DNA of 8,926 nt from Oscillospiraceae bacterium (GTDB lineage: Bacteria; Bacillota_A; Clostridia; Oscillospirales; Oscillospiraceae). Both the position numbers and the translations under genes were made by a program. Shown here in pieces: positions 1 through 6,497 of the stretch. A model generated the notes under the pieces. That model ran no database searches and was not told the DNA's origin. It saw nothing but the letters and a program-made list of their open reading frames with translations. The stretch is from assembly GCA_017550765.1 (NCBI GenBank), contig JAFZOC010000294.1, forward strand, positions 1-8,926. Reading direction: 5' to 3'. Every line of letters starts with the position of its first letter. Position 1 is the stretch's first letter.

Positions 1-42
1 CATGCTTGTCGAAACGATGCAGGATCGACTATGTCTACAGTC

Positions 43-70
43 TGAAAGGGGGCCGAACGGCCCCCTTTCA
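43..70. terminator. Perfect hairpin, probable bidirectional terminator
   Basis: A perfect 12-bp inverted repeat (43-54 with 59-70) encloses a four-base loop, GAAC. The outer part of the stem is AAA on the left and TTT on the right, so a transcript from either strand ends the stem with a short U run. No longer U tract follows on either side. It lies 75 bases downstream of the stop of the minus-strand dehydratase gene and is the only terminator candidate for it. It could also end a plus-strand gene from beyond the left edge. The structure is seen directly; its function as a terminator is inferred. Confidence 0.7.
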
Positions 71-145
71 AGGTGTCAAAGCGTTCCGATATGTCTCTCT
101 GCGAATGACCGTACCGTCTTCGCGGTCCATGCTCTTTTCGGACGG

Positions 146-2200
146 TCAGATCGATACCTGTGTGGGCTCGATGTCCATGGTCAGCTGCTCGTAGACTTCA
201 TCCTTCCTGTCGTTCCCGTGTTCGCCGGCCGGATGGTAAGTCGAGACGATCTCGGCGACATGTCCGCGGATCTCCCGCTCTCGGTTGTCGTAAGCGATGT
301 CCATCAGCGGGCCCAGCTGGCGCAGGAAGGTGTCCGTATCAAATGGGATGGGGCTGCCGATGTGGATCAGGTCGTTGGGCGTCTTGCGCATGCCCTCCTC
401 CGCCATGAGTTTCTCCTCATACAGCTTCTCGCCGGGGCGCAGACCGGTATATTCGATCTTGATGTCCACATCAGGCTTGAATCCGGAGAGGCGGATCAGA
501 TTGCGGGCAAGGGTGTCGATCTTGACGGGGTTGCCCATATCCAGGACGAAGATCTCGCCGCCTTTGGCATAGGTCCCTGCCAGGAGCACCAGGCTGACTG
601 CCTCCCGGACGGTCATGAAATAGCGGATGATGTCCGGATGGGTCACGGTCACCGGACCGCCATTGGCGATCTGCCGCTTGAAGATGGGCACCACGGAGCC
701 GTTGCTCCCCAGGACATTGCCGAAACGGACCGCCACGAACTCCGTCCGGACCGTATGGGCGGCGCCCATCATGTCCATCCGGTCCGTCGGCTCCCCGTTG
801 TGAGTGAAGAGGCTGGGCATATCGTAGGGCCGTCCCTGACAGACCTTGTGGTCAAAGGCCTGGATGACCATCTCGCACAGGCGCTTGGACGCGCCCATGA
901 TGTTGGTGGGGTTGACGGCCTTGTCGGTGCTGATCAGCACAAAGCGCTTGCAGCCGTATACCATGGCGGCGTAAGCTGTCTTGTATGTACCGATGACGTT
1001 GTTCTTGATGGCCTCGCAGGGGCTGTCCTCCATCAAGGGGACGTGTTTGTGGGCCGCTGCGTGATAGACCACATCCGGCCGATACTCGGAAAAGATCTGA
1101 TCCAGTCTCCGGCTGTCCCGGACCGAGCCGATCAGCGTGACCAGATCCAGGTCGGGGTACTTGTCTCTGAGTTCCAGCTGGATGTCGTAAGCGTTGTTCT
1201 CATAGATATCCAAAATGATCAGCCGCTTGGGATCGTGGGATGCGATCTGGCGGCAGAGCTCGCTGCCGATGGAACCGCCTCCGCCGGTGACCAGGATCGT
1301 CTTCCCCGCAAGGAAGTTGAACACATCGGTCATGTCAGCGTGGATGGGCTCCCGTCCCAGCAGGTCCTCGATCGCCACATCTTTCATGGCGCCGACCGTG
1401 ACGCTGCCTTCCACCAGCTGATAGATGCCCGGCAGAGTTTTCAGCTCGCAGCCGGTCTCTTTGCAGATATCCAGGATGTCCCGCTTGGCTTCCGCCGAAG
1501 CGGAGGGGATCGCCAGATAGATCCGGTCGATCTTATACTTCTCGCAGTTGAGCAGGATCACCTCACGCCCTCCCACCACGGGGACTCCTTCCACGAAGCG
1601 GTCCCACTTGTTGGGGTTGTCGTCGATGATGCAGCAGACCTTGTCCCGGCTCTCGTTGGATTTCATCAGATCACGAAGGATCAGCTGCCCCGCGGAGCCC
1701 GCCCCGATCAACATGACCCTGTGGTAAGGCTGGCCCTGTTTCTTCTTCCAGTTCCGCACCAGCAGAACGAAGCGATAGGCAAAGCGGATGCCCGTGATCA
1801 GCACGACCTGCATCACGATGCCCATGACGTAGTAGGATATCGGCATGCGCTGGAAGAGCAGGGAGATCGCCACCACATGGAAGGTCCCTGTGATCGCGCT
1901 GGCCACCAGGATGCGCTCCAGTTCGTTGAAGCTGGCAAAGCGCCAGATGCTCTGGTAGAGCTTGGCCACCCAGAAAACGATCAGGCAGAAGAGCGTATAG
2001 ATCGGCACGAAATGGAGCCATGCCTGCAGATAGATCGAACGGATCGACGAGAAGTGGCAATCAAAACGGAGCCATAGGGCAAAAAGGTAAGCTGCGTTCA
2101 CGACGACCGCGTCATAGATCAGCAACAGCACCGTGATCACCTGCCAGTGCTCCAGGCGCATCCGTTTCGTGGGGATCTGCTTGTCCTTTGTGCTCTTCAT
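146..2200 (-). CDS. Membrane-bound UDP-sugar 4,6-dehydratase/epimerase, CapD/WbpM/PglF type
   Basis: The 684-residue protein fits the family of large membrane-bound nucleotide-sugar dehydratases that act on UDP-GlcNAc-type substrates in capsule, O-antigen or protein-glycan synthesis. Four hydrophobic segments lie at about residues 18-45, 57-80, 95-118 and 122-147. A first Rossmann fold follows, with GAGSAG at 166-171 (the CoA-binding-like domain). The catalytic SDR domain begins with GGGGSIG at 306-312. The active-site stretch carries T425-D426-K427 and M435-x3-K439, where Met replaces the usual SDR Tyr as in WbpM and PglF. RFGNVLGSNGS (492-502) and GLRPGEKLYEE (586-596) are further family signatures. 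Residues about 451-486 look like an insertion relative to the homologues I recall. The ATG is preceded by AAGGA eight bases upstream. The exact product (4,6-dehydratase or 5-epimerizing) cannot be told from sequence alone. The gene has its own promoter and looks monocistronic. Confidence 0.93.
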   Translation of the reverse strand: MKSTKDKQIPTKRMRLEHWQVITVLLLIYDAVVVNAAYLFALWLRFDCHFSSIRSIYLQAWLHFVPIYTLFCLIVFWVAKLYQSIWRFASFNELERILVASAITGTFHVVAISLLFQRMPISYYVMGIVMQVVLITGIRFAYRFVLLVRNWKKKQGQPYHRVMLIGAGSAGQLILRDLMKSNESRDKVCCIIDDNPNKWDRFVEGVPVVGGREVILLNCEKYKIDRIYLAIPSASAEAKRDILDICKETGCELKTLPGIYQLVEGSVTVGAMKDVAIEDLLGREPIHADMTDVFNFLAGKTILVTGGGGSIGSELCRQIASHDPKRLIILDIYENNAYDIQLELRDKYPDLDLVTLIGSVRDSRRLDQIFSEYRPDVVYHAAAHKHVPLMEDSPCEAIKNNVIGTYKTAYAAMVYGCKRFVLISTDKAVNPTNIMGASKRLCEMVIQAFDHKVCQGRPYDMPSLFTHNGEPTDRMDMMGAAHTVRTEFVAVRFGNVLGSNGSVVPIFKRQIANGGPVTVTHPDIIRYFMTVREAVSLVLLAGTYAKGGEIFVLDMGNPVKIDTLARNLIRLSGFKPDVDIKIEYTGLRPGEKLYEEKLMAEEGMRKTPNDLIHIGSPIPFDTDTFLRQLGPLMDIAYDNREREIRGHVAEIVSTYHPAGEHGNDRKDEVYEQLTMDIEPTQVSI

Positions 2201-2245
2201 CGCGATCGTCCTTTTCCTGTTCCTTTAGCCTGCCGACATGCTTGC

Positions 2246-2274
2246 ATTTTAGCACATCTGCGCGAAGATCTCAA
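2246..2274 (-). promoter_or_regulatory. Housekeeping-type promoter of the dehydratase gene
   Basis: On the minus strand TTGAGA (2269-2274) and TAAAAT (2246-2251) are separated by exactly 17 bases. Each hexamer matches the sigma-A consensus at five of six positions. Transcription would begin near 2239, giving a leader of about 40 bases before the ATG at 2200. This is the best-formed promoter in the window and indicates that the dehydratase gene is transcribed independently of the genes upstream. Confidence 0.75.
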
Positions 2275-2387
2275 CCGCTCCAGGCGATGCTGCGGCCAGA
2301 AATTTTAGCCATGATCCGACAGCATGCGACGTTCCGAGAGCATAGGCGCTCTTTTTCTACATCCGCAGGCTGTGCCGTGCGACCGAC

Positions 2388-2403
2388 ATATGGCGATATG
2401 GCG
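2388..2403. repeat. Two tandem copies of an 8-base unit
   Basis: ATATGGCG occurs twice in tandem just beyond the stop codon of the PI-PLC-like gene. It is short and no function is evident. The rest of the 211-base gap between that gene and the dehydratase holds only the dehydratase promoter. I see no convincing minus-strand terminator there, so some read-through into the dehydratase gene is possible. Confidence 0.4.
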
Positions 2404-2411
2404 GCGTGATC

Positions 2412-3419
2412 TCAGTCGAAGTTGCGGCTGTAGATATGCTCCGCCAGCGGTGCGGAAGCGAAGTCCACCACGATCCAGCCGGCGAGCGCGTCCCGCCCCG
2501 TCAGTCGCGCGTCCAGCTCTTTCGCATAGCGGAAGGGATGGCCGAACGTAGCGTGGCCTTTGGTGGAGAGGAAATGGATCGCCACGTCCCCCTCTCCGAC
2601 GGGCGCTTTTTCCATGCCGGCGATGAAAGCGGCCCATTTTTCTTCGGTCTCGTACTCAAAGCGGTCCTGGACGCGGAGCGTATAACTGCCGTTGGGCTCC
2701 TCTGCGATATCCAGGCTCGCATCCTCGAAGCCTCTCTGATCCTCCCAGATGAGCGGGATCCCCGCCCGCACACCGAGCCCCGCCTCGTCGTCGTAGCGGC
2801 GGAGCAGCACCAGCTTGCCGCGGGCCTCCCCCAGCGTGGGGATCTCGTCGGTCAGCAGCCAGCGGTCCGGCTCGAGCTGCACATAGCCGTCCAGGACGGC
2901 CTGGAACTGCGCGACGCTCTCCGCGCCGCGCTCCTGCTTGACCGCGAAGAGCACCGTCTCCGTGGGGTGCTCCGCCAGGAAACGATAGCAGTCAGCCAGG
3001 ACCGCATCCAGCGTGAGCGTGTCCGTCCAGGGCATCGCGCCGACGCGGCACTTGGTGAAGCCGTGCATCAGCTGCCTCTTCTCCCCTGCCACCGCCAGAC
3101 GGATGTCCAGATAGCGGTAGCCCGCCCTGAGCTGGTCTCCGATACCAAAGGCCTGGCACTTGGAGAAATAGCCCAGCTGGACATATCGCGTCGCGCTGTC
3201 GTGGGTCCCCGGGAGCACGACGGCAGCCAGAGAAGTCTCATCGTCCAGTCTCGCCATCCAGTCCGCACTGCCCTCCACCGGCGTCCTGTCGCCTGTCTCG
3301 GTGAGGGGGATCGTGAACATCACCAGCAGGAACAGCACGACCGCGCCCAGCAGTCCCGCCAGTATCCGCAGGACGATCTTCCAGGCGGGGGTCTTCTTTT
3401 TCTCCTTGCGTTCTTTCAT
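2412..3419 (-). CDS. Membrane-anchored PI-PLC-like phosphodiesterase
   Basis: The 335-residue protein has a basic start and one hydrophobic segment at about 15-37, so it is likely anchored to the membrane with the catalytic domain outside. That domain resembles bacterial phosphatidylinositol-specific phospholipase C, which cleaves the phosphodiester bond of phosphoinositides or GPI-like lipids by acid-base catalysis with two histidines. Both are present: H73 in PGTHDS and H119 in MHG. Also present are D105 and R107 (YLDIR), K161, R207 and D319 (VVDF), placed as expected for the substrate-binding and catalytic residues of the Bacillus enzyme. Length and spacing fit an intact domain. The ATG has GGAGGG at 3426-3431, six bases upstream. 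The gene starts 121 bases after the helicase stop with no clear terminator or promoter between them, so it may share the helicase transcript. The true substrate is unknown; some members of this superfamily act on other lipids or glycans. Confidence 0.85.
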   Translation of the reverse strand: MKERKEKKKTPAWKIVLRILAGLLGAVVLFLLVMFTIPLTETGDRTPVEGSADWMARLDDETSLAAVVLPGTHDSATRYVQLGYFSKCQAFGIGDQLRAGYRYLDIRLAVAGEKRQLMHGFTKCRVGAMPWTDTLTLDAVLADCYRFLAEHPTETVLFAVKQERGAESVAQFQAVLDGYVQLEPDRWLLTDEIPTLGEARGKLVLLRRYDDEAGLGVRAGIPLIWEDQRGFEDASLDIAEEPNGSYTLRVQDRFEYETEEKWAAFIAGMEKAPVGEGDVAIHFLSTKGHATFGHPFRYAKELDARLTGRDALAGWIVVDFASAPLAEHIYSRNFD

Positions 3420-3540
3420 CTTGAGCCCTCCGAATGTCTTTTCGTATGTGGGAACTGCCCGGATCCCCCGGGCTCAGAAGCTGTATCGGCGCACGTCTCG
3501 GACCAGCGGCCGACCGGGAGGGGCGAGCCGCCTGACGGCC

Positions 3541-5691
3541 TCAGTCCAGCGGCTCGAGCTTGACGCGGAAGGAGATCTTCCGTGGCGTCGCCACCGCATC
3601 GAAGCGGATGACGTAGGCGAGCTTCTCCATGTCCACGTCCAGCACCGTACCCGGCCCCAGGATCTCATGGCGCGCCCGCGCGCCGATGCGGAGAGCCGGC
3701 GCCGGCTTTTCCGAAGGAAGACAGCGTTCGCTGGCGGCGATGTAGTCCCGGGCGTCCCGGATCAGTCCCTCCTTGGGCGGCGCGGTGAAGTCCAGGAGCT
3801 CCTGGTCGATATCCAGCAGGAAGCGGGAGGGATAGCGGGGCGATGCGTCCAAATTGCGGCCCTCGGCCTCGGAGAGATAGAGCCCCTTCTCCGCCCGGGT
3901 GACCGCCACGAAAGCCAGTCGCCGCTCCTCCTCCATGCCCGGGAGCGTATCGGTCCGGCCCGAGGGGAAGATCCCCTCGTTCATCCCGCAGAGGAACACA
4001 TAGGGGAACTCCAGGCCCTTGGCGGCGTGGACGGTCATGAGCTTGACCTTGTCGCCCTGCTCGGCGGCGTCCGCGTTGGTGAAGAGCGCCACATGGCTGA
4101 GATAGTGCTCCAGCGTGGCCTCTTCCCCGCAGCCGGTCTCATACTCGTAGACCGACTGTTTCAGTTCCGCCAGCTCGTCCAGCCGCTCCTGGCTGCCCTC
4201 GGTGCGGAGCATCCGCTCATAGCCGCTCTTGTCCAGCAGGTCCGAGAGCAGCTCCGAGATCGGGCGATGGGCATAGTCCGTGGCGAAGCGCTCGATCAGG
4301 CGGATGAACTGCTCCGCCTTGGTGCTCCTGAAGAGCTCCTCCTCCACGTTCGCGCGCAGCGCCTCGTAGAGCGAGCAGTTATGCGCGGCGGCATACTCGC
4401 GCAGGACCTGCATCCGGCGCTTGCCCAGCTCCCGCCGCGGCACGTTGCAGATCCGCGCGAAGGAGAGGTCGTCCTGATAGGCCACCATGCGCAGATAGCT
4501 CAGGGCGTCCTTGACCTCCTTGCGGTCGAAGAAGGGCACGCCGCTGTAGATCGAATAGGGGATCTCCCGCCGGCGCAGCACCTCTTCGATTTTGTTGGTC
4601 AGGTAGTGCGCCCGGTAGAGGATCGTCATGTCCCGATAGGCGACGCCCTTGTCATGCAGTTCGTGCATCTGGAAGGCGATCTGCTCGGCCTCCAGTTCGG
4701 CGTTGGGCGCGTGGTGACAGAGGGGCTTGGGCCCGTCGGGCAGGGTGGGGATCAGGTCTTTCTTGATGCGGTCCCTGTTCTTCGCGATGAGCGAGTTGGC
4801 CGCCGCCAGGATCTGGGGGGTGGAGCGGTAGTTCTGCATCATCATGATGGTCTTCGTACCGGGAAAGGCTCTGTCGAAGCCCAGCAGATAGCGCACGTCC
4901 GCTCCCCGCCAGCTGTAGATCGTCTGGTCCGGGTCGCCCACGATGAACAAGTTCCCGTGATAGCCGCACAGGGCCTTCATCAGCCGGTACTGGGGCGGGT
5001 CGATGTCCTGGAACTCGTCGATCATGATGTATTCCAGCCGCTGCTGCCACTTGAGACGGATCTGCTCGTTCTGCTCGAAGATATACAGGGTCACGAAGAT
5101 GAGGTCGTTGTAGTCCAGGCCGAAGCACTTCTTCTCCTGATAGAGATAGCCGTAGAAGATGATATCGTCCACGGAGGTGGCCCGTTCATACTTCTCCCGC
5201 AGTTCCTGCAGGCTCATCCCGATCAGGTCCAGATAGTAGTCCGGGCGCTTGACGCCCTTCTGGATCTCTATCATATCCCGGGCCTTGGCGAAGGTCTTGT
5301 CGCGCAGGGTGAGGCCTCTCTCGTCGTAAATGATCTGGAGCATGGCGTCGATATCGGAGTTGTCCAGCACCAGGAAGCTGCGCGGGTAGCCCACGGCGTA
5401 GCTGTCCTCCTGCAGGACCGTGACGCAGAAGCCGTGGAAGGTGTTGATGTAGCCGGTATCGTTGTCCCCGGTCAAGTTGTGGATGCGCTGGCGCATCTCG
5501 TTGGCGGCTTTGTTGGTGAAGGTCACGCAGAGGATGTTCCCCGGCAGGATCCCCATCTCCTCCACCAGATAGGCGAAGCGATGGCTCAGGGCCCGGGTCT
5601 TGCCGGAGCCGGCCCCTGCGATCACGCGCACGAAGCCCTCCGTCGTGGTGACGGCTTCCCGCTGGGCTCTGTTCAGTTGGCTCAGATCCAC
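3541..5691 (-). CDS. UvrD/PcrA-family superfamily 1A DNA helicase
   Basis: This is an ATP-driven 3'-5' DNA helicase of the UvrD/PcrA family, used in repair, replication restart or clearing of recombination filaments. All motifs are present, numbered from the GTG at 5691: Q-motif near residue 6 (LNRAQREAV), Walker A AGAGSGKT at 25-32, Ia FTNKAANEM at about 58-66, Walker B IDEFQD at 224-229, motif III VGDPDQTIYSWRGAD at 251-265, QNYRS at 286-290, motif V TVHAAKGLE at 553-561, and motif VI VAVTRAE at 595-601. A small Tudor-like C-terminal region (about 671-716) resembles that of PcrA. At 716 residues it is slightly shorter than typical PcrA, and the 2B region reads like a second UvrD paralogue common in Clostridia, so I give no symbol. 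The reading frame opens at a GTG-ATG pair (5695-5700), but those bases form the SD, so the GTG at 5691 is preferred. The downstream neighbour is the PI-PLC-like gene, with no functional link evident. Confidence 0.93.
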   Translation of the reverse strand: MDLSQLNRAQREAVTTTEGFVRVIAGAGSGKTRALSHRFAYLVEEMGILPGNILCVTFTNKAANEMRQRIHNLTGDNDTGYINTFHGFCVTVLQEDSYAVGYPRSFLVLDNSDIDAMLQIIYDERGLTLRDKTFAKARDMIEIQKGVKRPDYYLDLIGMSLQELREKYERATSVDDIIFYGYLYQEKKCFGLDYNDLIFVTLYIFEQNEQIRLKWQQRLEYIMIDEFQDIDPPQYRLMKALCGYHGNLFIVGDPDQTIYSWRGADVRYLLGFDRAFPGTKTIMMMQNYRSTPQILAAANSLIAKNRDRIKKDLIPTLPDGPKPLCHHAPNAELEAEQIAFQMHELHDKGVAYRDMTILYRAHYLTNKIEEVLRRREIPYSIYSGVPFFDRKEVKDALSYLRMVAYQDDLSFARICNVPRRELGKRRMQVLREYAAAHNCSLYEALRANVEEELFRSTKAEQFIRLIERFATDYAHRPISELLSDLLDKSGYERMLRTEGSQERLDELAELKQSVYEYETGCGEEATLEHYLSHVALFTNADAAEQGDKVKLMTVHAAKGLEFPYVFLCGMNEGIFPSGRTDTLPGMEEERRLAFVAVTRAEKGLYLSEAEGRNLDASPRYPSRFLLDIDQELLDFTAPPKEGLIRDARDYIAASERCLPSEKPAPALRIGARARHEILGPGTVLDVDMEKLAYVIRFDAVATPRKISFRVKLEPLD

Positions 5692-5695
5692 ACGC

Positions 5696-5703
5696 ATCAC
5701 CTC
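5696..5703 (-). promoter_or_regulatory. SD site that decides the helicase start
   Basis: The minus strand reads GAGGTGAT, an eight-base perfect complement to the usual 16S rRNA 3' end. It is followed after four bases by GTG at 5691. The GTG at 5700 and ATG at 5697 lie inside this site and have no SD of their own at a workable distance. Starting at 5691 gives an N terminus that runs straight into the Q-motif. Confidence 0.7.
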
Positions 5704-5730
5704 GCTGCGATCGTAACATGTTCTGCCGCT

Positions 5731-5759
5731 ATCCTACCACGCCGCTCTCTTTTCCGCAA
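5731..5759 (-). promoter_or_regulatory. Probable helicase promoter with extended -10
   Basis: On the minus strand TTGCGG (5754-5759) and TAGGAT (5731-5736) are 17 bases apart. The -10 is preceded by TG plus one base (TGGTAGGAT), the extended -10 form that tolerates a weak -35. The -35 matches consensus at only three positions. Transcription would start near 5724, about 33 bases before the GTG at 5691. The promoter faces away from the sigma-factor gene. Confidence 0.5.
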
Positions 5760-5797
5760 GAGAGGATATGCCGCCGGATGGCAGTTGCGGCATCCTC
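5745..5797. repeat. Two overlapping inverted repeats in the divergent region
   Basis: The first repeat is a perfect 7-bp stem, CTCTCTT (5745-5751) with AAGAGAG (5758-5764), around a six-base loop. The second pairs GAGGAT plus GCCGC (5762-5767, 5770-5774, with AT bulged out) with GCGGCATCCTC (5787-5797). The bases at 5762-5764 belong to both, so the two folds exclude each other. The first spans the spacer and -35 of the helicase promoter candidate. Neither is followed by a T run. They could be operators or chance; the repeats themselves are seen directly. Confidence 0.4.
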
Positions 5798-5839
5798 TTC
5801 CGGACGGGCGCCCCGCCGGACCGCCCTCTTGCGCGGCCG

Positions 5840-5848
5840 TGTTATACT
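5840..5848 (+). promoter_or_regulatory. Candidate extended -10 promoter of the sigma/anti-sigma pair
   Basis: TGTTATACT is a TGn extended -10 with five of six consensus bases in the hexamer. No good -35 lies 16-18 bases upstream. A start near 5855 would give a leader of about 75 bases before the TTG at 5931. Many such sigma factors activate their own promoter, but I cannot identify a dedicated autoregulatory site. Confidence 0.4.
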
Positions 5849-5915
5849 GGAAGAGAAAAAATACCGTGCATATGAAATATCCGCCCGCCGATCGCGATAG
5901 AGAGGGTGAGACGGA

Positions 5916-5925
5916 AAGGACGTGA
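5916..5925 (+). promoter_or_regulatory. SD site that decides the sigma-factor start
   Basis: AAGGACGTGA matches the ideal ribosome-binding sequence at nine of ten bases and sits five bases before TTG at 5931. The GTG at 5922, which opens the longest reading frame, lies within this site and has no usable SD of its own. Confidence 0.6.
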
Positions 5926-5930
5926 CGCGA

Positions 5931-6497
5931 TTGGAAGACTGCGCGATCATCGACCTGTTCTTCGAGCGCTCGGAACAGGCCATCGCAGAGCTGGACAAGA
6001 AGTACGGCGGCGCCGTGAGAAAGACGGCGGCGAACATCCTGCAGGACCGGCAGGACGCGGAGGAATGCGCGAACGACGCCTATCTGGGCGTCTGGAACAG
6101 CATCCCGCCCCACCGGCCGAGCCCTCTGGCGGCCTATGTCTGCCGGATCGCCCGGAACCTGGCCGTGTCCCGTCTGCGTCGCAGGACCGCGGCCAAGCGC
6201 AACGACAGCTTCGACCTGGTGCTGGACGAACTGGAGAGCTCTATCCCCTCCGGCATGGACGTGGAAGCGGAGCTGGAGGCCAGGGAGCTGAGCGAGGCGA
6301 TCGGCCGTTTCCTCGCAGCGCTCCCCTATCAGGACCGCTATCTCTTCGTCCGCCGCTACTGGTTCGCAGATCCCGTGAAGGACATCGCCGCCGTCACCGG
6401 TCTGCGGGAAGGCCGCGTCTCCCTGCGTCTGTTCCGTCTCCGTGAAAAACTGCGAAAACACTTGGAAAAGGAGGGCTTGCTGTCATGGATCGGCTAA
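5931..6497 (+). CDS. Sigma-70-family (ECF-like) RNA polymerase sigma factor
   Basis: The 188-residue protein has the two-domain form of a small sigma factor that directs RNA polymerase to a limited set of promoters. Region 2 includes DAEECANDAYLGVWN at about residues 42-56, where clostridial homologues carry a near-identical stretch. Region 4 with its helix-turn-helix covers about 132-179, ending in a basic helix (RLREKLRKHLEKEG). Between them is a charged linker rich in Glu. I prefer the TTG at 5931, which gives MEDCAIIDLFFERSE, the kind of N terminus I recall in this family; the GTG at 5922 would add three residues but lies in the SD. The stop overlaps the ATG of the next gene by 13 bases, indicating coupled translation with a membrane protein that is probably its anti-sigma factor. 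The signal and regulon cannot be read from the window. Confidence 0.9.
   Translation: MEDCAIIDLFFERSEQAIAELDKKYGGAVRKTAANILQDRQDAEECANDAYLGVWNSIPPHRPSPLAAYVCRIARNLAVSRLRRRTAAKRNDSFDLVLDELESSIPSGMDVEAELEARELSEAIGRFLAALPYQDRYLFVRRYWFADPVKDIAAVTGLREGRVSLRLFRLREKLRKHLEKEGLLSWIG

Noticed and set aside
1..45. End of a plus-strand gene at the left edge, with 14 codons in frame 1 ending in TGA at 43-45
   Set aside because: The stop falling exactly at the hairpin is suggestive, but 14 codons with no recognisable sequence cannot support a gene call.
6..194. A small plus-strand open frame of 62 codons
   Set aside because: It runs through a perfect terminator stem and into the 3' end of the dehydratase gene, with no SD.
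2..2077. A 691-codon open frame on the plus strand, antisense to the dehydratase gene
   Set aside because: It is a shadow of the dehydratase coding sequence, has no SD, and reads straight through the terminator hairpin at 43-70.
2336..2356. Weak plus-strand hairpin AGAGC/GCTCT followed by TTTT
   Set aside because: The stem is only 5 bp and no plus-strand gene lies upstream of it to be terminated; in the minus direction there is no U tract after it.
3447..3477. GC-rich hairpin (GCCCGG/CCGGGC on the minus strand) between helicase and PI-PLC genes as a terminator
   Set aside because: The stem is six base pairs and no T run follows on either strand.
5714..5721. Palindrome AACATGTT just downstream of the helicase promoter, considered as a LexA (SOS) operator
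   Set aside because: The Gram-positive LexA box needs GAAC and GTTC separated by four bases; here the half sites are two bases apart and one is imperfect.
3301..5925. An 874-codon open frame on the plus strand, antisense to the helicase gene
   Set aside because: It mirrors the helicase frame and runs on through the intergenic gap and the PI-PLC start. Its translation has no recognisable domain and low-complexity composition, as expected from antisense frames in GC-rich genes. The minus-strand frame carries all helicase motifs.
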